NCBI GenBank assembly: GCA_001599915.1
Contig: BCIG01000015.1
Location: 62,001-126,000, forward strand
DNA: 64,000 bases
Source of the DNA: Symbiotaphrina buchneri
Taxonomy: Eukaryota > Ascomycota > Symbiotaphrinales > Symbiotaphrinaceae
Reading direction: 5' to 3'
Part shown: piece after piece, positions 8,167 through 17,622 of the stretch
How positions within the stretch are numbered: the stretch's first letter is position 1
Layout of the letters: the number at the start of each line of letters is the position of its first letter
The notes under the pieces: generated by a model
What the model saw: the letters and a program-made list of their open reading frames with translations, nothing else
Databases searched by the model: none
What the model was told of the DNA's origin: nothing
Translations under genes and position numbers: made by a program

Positions 8167-11100
8167 CTAAATAAACTCCTTCACCGCCCTCGCAACACCG
8201 TCCACATCCTCAAAGACATGCCAATGGCCAACATCCTTCAAAATCGCGACTTTTGCATCCCTTCATCCCGCCCTTCATCATCTTGCCCACCAGCTGCGGC
8301 GGACATACTTTATCCTCGTCTCCTGTGATAATAAGAGTCGGACGCTGCACGTCTCCAACCTTCAACTCCATCTCGCTGCTTCCTGCGAGAGCGGTGCATC
8401 CTTTGGCGTAACCCTCCGGATCCTGACTCAAGAGGCTGGAATGTACGGCGCTCAGAGCAATAGGCCGCTCAGCCTTCGTTTTGCTAGACGTGCCGGCTGT
8501 ACTGACTGCGTCGGCGACGCCGGATGCACGCATGCCGCCTTTCCGAACAGCTGCTGCGCGAGCACGTTGGGCGTCTGCGGCTGCCGCGGGAAGCGGTGAA
8601 GGTGGAGGGCCAATGAGGACCAACTTCTTCACTAGTGAAGGATGCCCTAGGACGAAATTCAAAGCGATGAGACACCCCATAGAGTGTGCGACAAGCGTGG
8701 CGTTCTTGATGTTGAAAGGGGAGTGAGCAAACAAGCCAGCGAGATCTTGAGTGTAGCTCTCGATGGTGATGACAGAGGAAGCTTTGGTGGGAGTCAATCC
8801 ATGGCCTTCGAGGTCGTAGAGGTAGGCTTTATGGGAGTCGGTGAGACCAGTGGCGGATAGAAGTGGACGGTAGTATTCGGTCGATCCACCAAGACCATGA
8901 ACAAAGACGATAGGTTCACCAGATCCAATCTCCTCAACATTGATCAGTTTATTTCCAATCCGAGTCAAACCCACACCACCACAAGTGATGTCAAGGTTGT
9001 AAAAGGGAATATTGGAGATCTCTTTAACGCGATCCACCGTATAATTCTTGCTGGATGGCTCAGCGATCCGGTTACGAAGCTTTCCAAGACTGGTAACAGA
9101 TATCTCCACTGTGACATATTAGAGATCAGTCCTTCAATGCATAAGATGTACATACCAATATCTCCTGGCTTCAAAAATATAGGTGGATCTTGACCGAAGC
9201 CTACACCAGCTGGTGTTCCCGTCGCTGGCAGATGTGAGCAGAGGATCGTATATCGCGGTGGTGGAACATACCTAGGACGTCACCAGGTTGTAGAGTTGTC
9301 CCTTCAGAAAGCGTCTTGATCAGGTTGACCACAGAGAATATCAGGTCATCGGTAGTTCCGTCTTGTCTCTTTTCACCATTGACATGTGTCTGGACGCGCA
9401 GCTTCTTCGGGAGTTGACTGGCCGGAACAGCAATTGGGCCCTGAAAAGCATGAGCACAGTCGACTAGAGAGGATAAGCACATACCATGGGACAAAATGTG
9501 TCACCAGATTTCCCGATATAAAACTGCTTGTGATCACGTTGGCGTTCTCGAGCAGTGACATCTGTCATTGTCAGACAGTCTCTGCATGCGCGATTCCAAC
9601 GTACCATTGATGATAGTATACCCCCAGACATAATCCATAGCATTCTTCTCATCGATATCGAAGCCAGCTTTTCCTATAATAACCCCAATTTCACCTTCAT
9701 AATCAAGGCTCTGTGTGAACTGGGGATGAGGATAAATCTCCTCTTCGGCAGCAATGATGCTAGTGCTCCGTTTCGTGAATATCACAGGGTGAGAAGCTTG
9801 GAATATGAGTGACTGAAACAAAAACTGTAGGATCCACTCACGAAGAGCAACTTTGTCACTGGAATCATAGCCACTCTTGTGGAATTCCGCCGCATGATCG
9901 AGATAGTTCTTGCCGACACAGAGTACGTCTCTCCCACTAATTGGAGGTAACAGTCTCACTGAGTCCAGCGGGAAAGAGTCACCAGATGGCATGACATCAT
10001 TGTTCAGCTCTATCACTTCGTATAGATTGCTGAGCGGCGCTCCTGATGCCATAGCCAATTGGGTCACCATCGACTTATCCACATCTAAATGGCCAATTCG
10101 CGGCCGACCCAGAGCATCCTGGTACGCTACGAAGTTGGTGAAGCTCTCCTTTTGTCCTTGAGCCATATCCGCTTCGACTTTGACAAATTCTTTGTATGAT
10201 GCTTTGTGAATTCGGCCGTTGATTATAATAACGTTGAGCTTGTCGTGGTCTTGAAGTACGGTGATGTCGTCTAGTGGGTTGCCGTCGACAAGGATACAGT
10301 CAGCGAGAAAACCAGGCTGGATCTTGCCTAGTTCATCTTCTCGCATGAATAGCTTCGCCACGCCTGCTGTGGAAGCAACCACGGACTCCATTGGGGTGAA
10401 GTCTAACAATTTGACAAAATGTTGAAGATCCTGATCTATTATCAGCTAACAATCAACTGTCAGCGAATCATCGGATTACCCTTGCGTAAGTCCCGTGTGG
10501 AGTCCAGGCAAATCCGTAGTCTCCGCCTCTGAGAAATCTCAGTTCTCATATCGAGGTTATATGGGAAAGTGGGGCACCTACGGAAGGATGGTAATTCCCC
10601 TCTCGTGCATCTCCTTAAGCCCCTTAATGGCGATATCCAGCTCCTCTTTATATCCTACCTTTTCCGCTTGTTCAAACGAATATCCAAAGGCAGCAGCTTC
10701 GTGCAGTGTCGCATATAGCCAATGTATTCCTGGAGCAACAATATGTTTGTGCTTGTTCTTTTCAAGCATATCCATGCCCTCTTCATCAATGTAGCTGGCG
10801 TGGTAGATGACGTCAACACCATGACGGATACATTGCTTGATTGATTCGGCAGATCTGGCGTGAGAACAAAGTCTGACACCATGTCTGTGTGCTGCAGAGT
10901 GTCAACAGAAATATATTGCTGTTATGCTATAATCAACAGACCTTCATCAACGCAAGCTGCTGTCTCCTCGTCCTCATACTAGCAATCCCTCGCAGCTCTT
11001 GTCTCGGTGATCTGCTGAAGGTGAGTATATCACTGAAACAACAGCGCAAAGTGTATTACTTCTTCACCCGACATGCTCAACTTAATCTGATCCGCACCCA

Positions 11101-12051
11101 GCTTGATATGGTGTCTAATGACTTCGCGAAATTCAAGTGGACCTACGCCAGTCAGTAAGCACACAGCCGTTTTGAAGATGACATTGACCATCTGCGAAAG
11201 CACTGATTTCAGGAACGAGATCGCCTCCTCGGCGAGCAATTTCTTTGCAGTTTGCGAGATATCTGGGGCCAGGAATATCGCCCCTATTGATAGCATCTCT
11301 GACCACGATATCCAGGCGATCTTTGGCTGACGCAGCACCGAAACACCTTCTGTAAGTTAGTATCTGCTCGTACAAGTGCTGCGGTAGACTCACATGGTAT
11401 AACCGGAGTCAAGGTAGCACTGTGCCGCACGTGCAGTATGAAGTGTGTGCTCCTCAACACCGATCGCGCCAAGTTGCGCTGTCAAAGTTAGACAATGTTG
11501 TTGACCGCAACAATAAACTGACCCAAATCCGTTCCGTTCCATGTAAAATGTGTATGAGCGTCGCCCAGGCCTGACATCAACGTACGTCCACGACCTTGAA
11601 TGACACGGGCAGTGGGATCTCTCCGAAGTCGATCAATATTTGGAACGGTCCCGACATATCTGATCCGCTCGCCTGATGCTGTTTAGACTAAATCTTTCTT
11701 TCATTTCCGAATGGACTAACCTTCAATGAACACATCTCCACGATACGGGTCTGGCCCCGTGGAGTCGAGTCTGGATGCGGGTCAGATGTGCAACTGCCAG
11801 ACAATGAAATCATACATGTTGACGTCGAGGAAGAGTACTTTCGAATCGGGCTGAGTCCCTGAAAGAGCAGGAGTGAGTTCAGGTATCACATCTTCGCGAT
11901 TATATGCAGTACCCTTTATATGGTAAGGTTTCGGCTTCAGCTTTGGATCCATATGAACATCATCGTGGGCATTAGTCTTGCGTTTCGAATGCCCATTGAT
12001 TCCATTAGTATATGTTCCATTCTCACCATTGGACAAGATTCCGGGAGCCAT
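8167..12051 (-). CDS. three-domain fusion: amidohydrolase + FAH-type hydrolase + alpha/beta hydrolase (frame interrupted twice)
   Basis: Fifteen exons (5' to 3'): 12051-11816, 11770-11721, 11672-11523, 11478-11394, 11349-11189, 11142-11060, 11011-10942, 10891-10582, 10528-10480, 10430-9842, 9796-9605, 9561-9485, 9440-9272, 9224-9156, 9108-8167; about 1076 residues. Domain 1 (about 60-460) is a metal-dependent amidohydrolase with DAHTHF, lysine in DQIKLSMSG, HARS, IYHAS and GGDYGFAW. Domain 2 (about 490-775) is fumarylacetoacetate-hydrolase-like with GKNYLDHAAE, DYEGEIGVIIGKAG, NDVTARERQ and GTPAGVG. Domain 3 is an alpha/beta hydrolase with HGLGGS, AHSMG (nucleophile) and GDEDKV (acid). Domains 2 and 3 join inside the last exon without a break. 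Exon 7 has an in-frame TAG at 10981-10979 where family logic predicts Tyr. A one-base excess at 8259-8261 puts the catalytic His segment (GHWHVFEDVDG) in another frame ending at 8167. Likely a catabolic hydrolase of amide/lactone/diketone rings, perhaps decaying. Confidence 0.85.
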
Positions 12052-12547
12052 TTTGTTGATTTTGAGAACAGATTGCTGACAGCAAAGTACCATCTATGGT
12101 AAAGAAAATTGAACGCGAGTATGGAAAACAAACCCCGCCTGCTCGGCCCTCATTCCTGCCGAATACATATGACCCATTGACGCAATATACAAAAAGCGGA
12201 CTTGTGCCGCCCTTCATTCAACAGACCGGCATGTCTCCGGAGAAGCAGGATGCGATTGGCGCTGAAAAGGGTTTGGTTGATAGTAAGAGCCAATGACAGG
12301 AAGAAGGAGAAGATGGAGTGGGCGGGGATTGCGGGGTAAAGCTTGCGTGGCACGTTGAACGTCCAATCATGAAGAATTCTTTCTGCAAATCAGCATGAGA
12401 ATACGAGGTCCTCGGTGTCACTTGGTATAAGTGCGAGCTATGCTCAAGCACGGTCTGTTCAGATTCAATGACGTAACGGGAGCAGAAGAGTACTCTTTCG
12501 TTTGTTTTGGCATCCAGAAAGGAAGTTGCTTGAAAGGAAAAGGCAAA

Positions 12548-13135
12548 ATGGGCTGGATAAGAGCGAGAAATTGCAAACAGCCATCGGAAAAAATTATTGG
12601 CAATTCGGATCTCAAGGACTCAAAGGCTTCGGTGCAGCATATTGAAGATGTTGCAGTCCCGGATACCGAGAGCTTGAGATATCCTTTCCAACCCAAAGAC
12701 AGGCCAAAGGAGGCTCTGCCTTTCATACCTGCCGAGGATGTTCAGAGTAGCAAGGACGACTCTTCTAACAGGATATGTAAGTTTGGTCCTCCATCATCGA
12801 TTCTACTGCTCGATGGGTCGGCTGAAAGTTCGAAGGGATCGTGATAGATGACATTGTGTACGACTGCACAGCTTGGATAGACGAACATCCTGGCGGAGAG
12901 GCTGTTATCAAGACTTTTGCTGGTCAGGATTGTTCTTGTATGTCTGCTAATCTTCTGACACTCCTGAGCTGACTAGAAGTCTACCTCAGGGCAATTCTGG
13001 CGGTTCCATGGTAAGCTGGATATGGAAGCATACGGTCTTCCACTGCGGATTGGACGAACAAAGGGAGTAACGAACAAATACCCCGAACAGAAACGATTCG
13101 TTGGTCTGAGAACAGTCGAGGCTGAAGATTGGTAG
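12548..13135 (+). CDS. cytochrome b5-like heme-binding protein
   Basis: Three exons: 12548-12776, 12836-12937 and 12990-13135, giving 158 residues. The start ATG at 12548 (AAAATGGGCTGG) begins MGW, has a good context and leads straight into the usual variable N-terminal arm. The domain reads PFIPAEDV, then WIVIDDIVYDCTAWIDEHPGG (first heme-ligand His in HPGG) across the first splice joint, then AVIKTFAGQDCSWQFWRFHG (second heme ligand His in FWRFH), ending LRIGRTKGV..KRFVGLRTVEAEDW. No membrane anchor, so a soluble electron-transfer protein. It diverges from the fusion hydrolase gene, with about 500 bases between the starts. An upstream ATG at 12437 lies in the same frame and would lengthen the N terminus; I prefer 12548. 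Confidence 0.85.
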
Positions 13136-14193
13136 GACCAGAAGGAGACTGAAAGTCGGGAAAAAAAGACATCAACATTGTGATGGAGTTTCCTCCATTG
13201 TCGTTGCCCGCCTACATTGCCCTTTCCATATGCCACGAAGTAGACATAGATAACAAAACAAGAGACTTTTCTGCTGCCCACCAATGGCCTGGCCGTGGTG
13301 GTGCGTCCTGTCGTTTTCATTCTCTCACTTTCCTTACCTGTAAAAGCTCTGGGAGCTTTTCGTAGGTGCCTGGCGACGGCCAGGCACTGAGCTTTTGCAC
13401 CTGCTTATCAACGGAACTAAGTCGTCGGTTCAACTCCTTGCGCTGCCGCTAAGTTTCGATTAGTCATTTCATTTTCTGGAGGCAGTCATAGATGTATGTG
13501 ATTGCAGATATGACCATGGTGTCCTGCGCTGGAGATTGTGTAGCTTTGTGCAAGCCGATGATTCGCTTATCTTATCCACTCGTAGCGTTTCTCCCTAAAA
13601 TCACTTGCTTTGCTGTCTCGCTTGGAAATCGCGTGGTTGGCGTTCCCGCTAATCAATCAACCATCCGATCCCGCAAGCTTTAGCGCTGCCAACCTAAACC
13701 TTGGAACAAACACCGAGCGTCATCCCCAGCCTCCGCATTTCTGTCCCTTCGATTTCCGGGAAATTCTCTGCGCATCTCTGTCCTTTATCCTCTTAAGTCA
13801 GAAATACATTCTTGCGATAGCTTCCATTCCTGTGAAAGAAGAATCAACTCTGAGCTTTTGCGAAGATCGGTGAGTGCGACTATTCCTGAAAGTACCTTAA
13901 GCTGGGTGCTGACAGCAAACGATAAGCAGGTTATCGCCGAGCTCTTTTTGGGCCAGAACCATAGCCATCACACACAACGTCCCCGGGACTTCCTGCGCCG
14001 CCGACCAACTTTCAGATGCAAAGCATACTACGAATATTGGAATAACAGTACAACAAGTCAATCCACGACATACCGGCATATCCCCTCGTTATCTGGTAGC
14101 TTCGGCGCAGCTCAATATCCCGATACCTATCTCTCCGCAGCTCAGCACTCACCCACCAGCGGACACGCAAATACCAACCACCGAACCGCCAAA
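13136..14193. other. 1-kb intergenic stretch with nested hairpins
   Basis: No protein-coding frame here looks real; the one that joins the MARVEL gene has no ATG or family sequence upstream of 14194. The stretch holds the structured element at 13342-13396 and pyrimidine-rich sequence leading to the MARVEL gene, probably a long 5' UTR or promoter. Confidence 0.45.
13342..13396. repeat. nested, partly exclusive inverted repeats
   Basis: AAAAGCTC (13342-13349) can pair with GAGCTTTT at 13353-13360 (3-nt loop) or with a second identical GAGCTTTT at 13389-13396. Between the two copies sits another hairpin, GTGCCTGGC (13366-13374), loop GACG, GCCAGGCAC (13379-13387). So one arm has two alternative partners, and in one arrangement encloses a stable stem. 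Purpose unknown: cytochrome b5 3' processing, a structured 5' UTR of the MARVEL gene, or a small RNA. Confidence 0.55.
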
Positions 14194-14820
14194 ATGCCCG
14201 TATTCAACACCATCGCCTTCCTCTTCATGCGCTTCACCGAGCTGGTCACGCTCATTCCGCCGCTGGGGATGCTAGCCTACTTCGTCAACGGGTACCTATC
14301 CAGCAACACGCTGACACCAACTCCAATCCTCCTTCTCTTCATAACCATCGTGCTCGCCAGTGTATGGTGTCTGTTCACCATCTTCAGCTACACCGGGGCG
14401 CACGCAAACACGCTCTTCATCTCGCTCGTCGACCTTGCCTTCATGGCTACGCTCATCGCCGGGGTGGTGGAACTGCGCGGTGCGGGCAGCGCAAATTGCT
14501 CGAGCTGGGATACTACGAGTAACAGCTTTTATGTCTCGCTGGGTGTCTTTGGGGCCTGGGGAGCGAGCTGGAATAGCCCGTATGCTCTCAGTGTTAACAA
14601 GACGTGTGCGATGCTGAAGGCGTGCTTTGCGTTTGCGATTATGAATATCATCTTCTTTTTCATTACGTTCATCTTGGCTATGCATAGATACCGGGGCCAT
14701 GAGCGTGACAGGGACTATGTGAGGGAGGAGAGGACTGTTACCAGGAGACATAGGAGCAGCCGCAGTGGTGGAGGAGGAAGCAGATATGACGACAGACGGG
14801 ATTATAGGTCGAATGTGTAA
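14194..14820 (+). CDS. MARVEL-domain membrane protein
   Basis: 208 residues from the ATG at 14194 (AAAATGCCC), no intron. Four hydrophobic segments span about residues 10-30, 40-65, 75-95 and 140-165, the M-shaped MARVEL arrangement of fungal Nce102/Fhn1-related proteins and other small tetraspan proteins. The second loop carries NCSSW and NKTC cysteines. The C-terminal tail is cytosolic, Arg/Ser/Gly-rich (HRSSRSGGGGSRYDDRRDY) and hydrophilic. Proteins of this type organise plasma-membrane domains such as eisosomes or endomembrane compartments; the exact role is not readable here. The long open frame upstream has no start and is treated as 5' UTR. Confidence 0.82.
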   Translation: MPVFNTIAFLFMRFTELVTLIPPLGMLAYFVNGYLSSNTLTPTPILLLFITIVLASVWCLFTIFSYTGAHANTLFISLVDLAFMATLIAGVVELRGAGSANCSSWDTTSNSFYVSLGVFGAWGASWNSPYALSVNKTCAMLKACFAFAIMNIIFFFITFILAMHRYRGHERDRDYVREERTVTRRHRSSRSGGGGSRYDDRRDYRSNV

Positions 14821-15347
14821 GACGAATGAGCTTTCTGGCATGGGTTTGGGTAGATGAACGTCTTTGACTTTGTTGAGGCGGCGTCTGGAATCATGACAAA
14901 TGGTGATCTGTTTTGGCAACGTACGTTCCAATATGCCTAGTTATGGTTGCAGATCCCAGGTGCTATTTGCGGAGAACGAGCTCCGCAGCGTGCCAGGGAG
15001 ATTCCCGTGACGCATGATGTAGACTGACAAGAGTAATCCGACCAGTAGTGTGGTAGCGATACCGAAGCATACTCAGAAGGGAGCTCCGAGAGTCACTCCC
15101 CTGTCAAGCCAGTTGCTCGAGGCAACTGATGTCCGGGCAAGTTCTGGAGAAGGGTGCTTCCACCATGTATTCCGTTCCGACATATTCCGGTGGATCATAT
15201 GAGCCCTTGACTTTGACTGCGGACCGAGTATAATATATCCCGCTCTATACCTGTAGAATCCCACGGGTCTCTCCAAAGCTCTTAACCTGGCTGCAAATAC
15301 GGAACTGTGAATGATTAGAGTGATAAAATGATACATACACACTGCCA
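14821..15347. other. intergenic between MARVEL and PIG-S genes (convergent)
   Basis: About 530 bases between two convergent 3' ends. No credible gene or repeat was seen; short minus frames have no family features. Confidence 0.45.
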
Positions 15348-17249
15348 TCATGATGCAACCCCCTTATTCTTCCTCTCTTTCAACAACCGTTTGACCTCTC
15401 GTATGAGACTAACCACCAACGGAACTCCAACCGGACCCAATAGCGGCAGATACACCGCAATCTTATGCTCATCAGGAAAATAGACTTGTCCAACCATAGA
15501 CTTCTCAAAGAAGCCTCTCTCCGCTTCTGCTTCAGCTATCCTAGCATGCATCAAAGCCGTTTCGAACCTTCCTTCCCTAAGGTCGGAGCATGCTAGAGCA
15601 AGGTTCGTGAGTGTGAGTGACACAGCTTGTGCTACTGAGGGCGGAATCGATATCGAAGGCAATGCAAGACTTAGCCGTGCTAGTGATCCGAGCGTTGATG
15701 ATGCTGAAAGGATCAGTGATAGTGACCGAATCCGTGTGAGGGACAGGAGACGGAGCGGAAGGGACTCTGTCGGGGTGGAAGGTAGCCCAAGGAGGGATAG
15801 GAGTTGGTGCGAGAAGGTTGCGAATGCAGGGCGGAGATTTTCCTTGCTTAAATTAGGAGGAAACGTAGAGTTTCCCGGAGGGTTGAGAATGACGACACCA
15901 CCCCATTGTGGGATTAACCAGGACGTGCTGTGAGATCCTTCTACCACTAGGGGAGTCATTGCCGGGTCGGGAACATAGAGAATAAAGTTCACGGAAGGCC
16001 CCGCACCAATGCTGGGGCTCAATGGCCATTCTGCCGCATTAACAAAACCGGAAAGGTCCGAACTCCGAAGAGTCCAAACATCCTGATCACTGGAATGTTG
16101 AGGAGCTTGAACGGACGGCGAAAACGAGGCGTAGAGTTGTACCTGGGTGTCGACAGTGAAGTTACTGAGTGGTGATATTGAAGAGAGCAAAGGTGACAGG
16201 TATTCAGACAGTGCTGCCTCAATATCCCATGAGGATGGAGATGCTCCGGGTGTGAAGAGCGAGAACGTGAGATGATAAGTTGATGAGTACTTGAGAGCTC
16301 TTGTAGTACGTTTTGCCAGGCTTTCCGTAAACTCGGGAGAAAGTTTAGGAGCCACTGATCGATGCTCCCGGCCAGTTGAAGGTTGTGATGTAGATGATTG
16401 AGATATTTGAGTGGAGGATATTGACGATGATGGATTACTTATGCCGAAATTGCTAGAAGCAAGGATGTGGGCGATGATGGCTTGTTCCTCTGCAAAAATC
16501 TCTTGAAGCTTGTTGGCGATAAAGCTTGCCAGGGGTGAAGACGTTGAGGAAGTCGAGGGCACTTGGTTCGGAGAATAATATATCTCGAGTATTGGAGCGT
16601 AAGGTTGAAGATGGGCATACGGAGTATTGCCGGTATTTGCTGGTAAGAGTCGAAGAGAGAGCACGACATCTCCTTGCCCTTCGGTTATAGGAAATGTCGA
16701 TTCGCCAGGTACAAGCGCACCATCTTCATATGTTACCGTGGCATTCCGTGGAGAAGCAGCGTGGGCTTGCTTCAACCGAAGGTGGTGAGCGGAGAATTCG
16801 TTGAGGTCGTCTAGGGCATGTTGTGTAGTCCGGATTATGTGTTCGACCTCGTGCGTTTGTAGAGAAGGAGCTTCGAATGAGATTTGAAGAGGAAATACAG
16901 GACGACAAGCCTGTAGGAATTGACTTGTCAGCAACCATAGCTATTTCGACGAAGAACTGCTGCTCACCTTCCCGTCCGCCCAGTCATTCATCTCCTGCAA
17001 AGGCAGGTTCGCTCGATATATTGTTGTCGTCTTCCACCATATCGGCAACCCCAGGAAAATGACAATTGCCCAGTATGACAGAATAATCCATTGGCGTATG
17101 CGAATGTCTCGAGGTTTAGGGGGTGGAGGGGTCTTCGGGGCTTCCGCTATGGCGGCGGATTGCTTGATGATCTCCGACGCCCCTCCCTCAGCTAAGGTGG
17201 GTAGTTGGGCAACATCAACTTGCCCCACATCTTCAGGCATCATCGACAT
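15348..17249 (-). CDS. GPI17: GPI transamidase component PIG-S homologue
   Basis: Two exons, 17249-16968 and 16910-15348, spliced DWADGK|ACRPVFP through a GTGAGC..CCTACAG intron; 614 residues. PIG-S/Gpi17 is a non-catalytic subunit of the ER GPI transamidase, which attaches GPI anchors to proteins. The layout fits: a cytosolic Pro-rich N terminus (KTPPPPKPRD), a first membrane helix (IILSYWAIVIFLGLPIWW, about 53-72), a large luminal domain with family pieces such as WKTTTIYRANLPL just after the helix and QWGGVVILNPP, and a second membrane helix near the C terminus (VYLPLLGPVGVPLVVSL) followed by a Lys/Arg tail. Start ATG MSMMPED is the only sensible one. Divergent from the acyl-CoA synthetase gene. 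Confidence 0.92.
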
Positions 17250-17622
17250 GGTACTGACATCGCTGAGCCGTAGATGCTAGATGCTACCACGTCGCATCGT
17301 GAAGTTGGTCGCGGTTGCAAAGATGGTCTGTTACGGTCAACCATACATAATTGCGCTTTGGGTCTTTACCAGCTGGCCGTACATGATCGACGTGTCGGAT
17401 GCCGAGGCACGTTATGCGCCGTCCGTTATCGTTCGGTCCCGCTCATTCGTCACCAGCTCTTAGCTTTCTTTGTCCATAGTGTTCTTATAGATGGCAGAAA
17501 TACTGCTTGTACATACTCATCGATGAGGAGAACCGTTTGAGTCTATCTGGACCACATCAGCCCCTGCACATTACGTTGAATCCGTGCTGGCTAAGCTGAA
17601 GGGTCTCAGCGCAAAGCCCAAC
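17250..17622. other. shared divergent promoter region
   Basis: 370 bases between the PIG-S and acyl-CoA synthetase starts; it must carry both promoters. No specific element identified. Confidence 0.5.

Noticed and set aside
1-12051. Secondary-metabolite cluster at the left end
   Set aside because: A transporter and several hydrolases are present, but there is no synthase, P450 or cluster regulator.
12096-12296. Plus-strand frame MVKKIEREYGKQTPP as first exon of the cytochrome b5 gene
   Set aside because: It has no splice path to the b5 frame, and its upstream end would overlap the divergent gene's first exon region.
17584-17622. Longer N terminus for the acyl-CoA synthetase starting at 17584
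   Set aside because: The codon there is GTG; the first ATG is at 17623 and gives the usual Fat1 N terminus.
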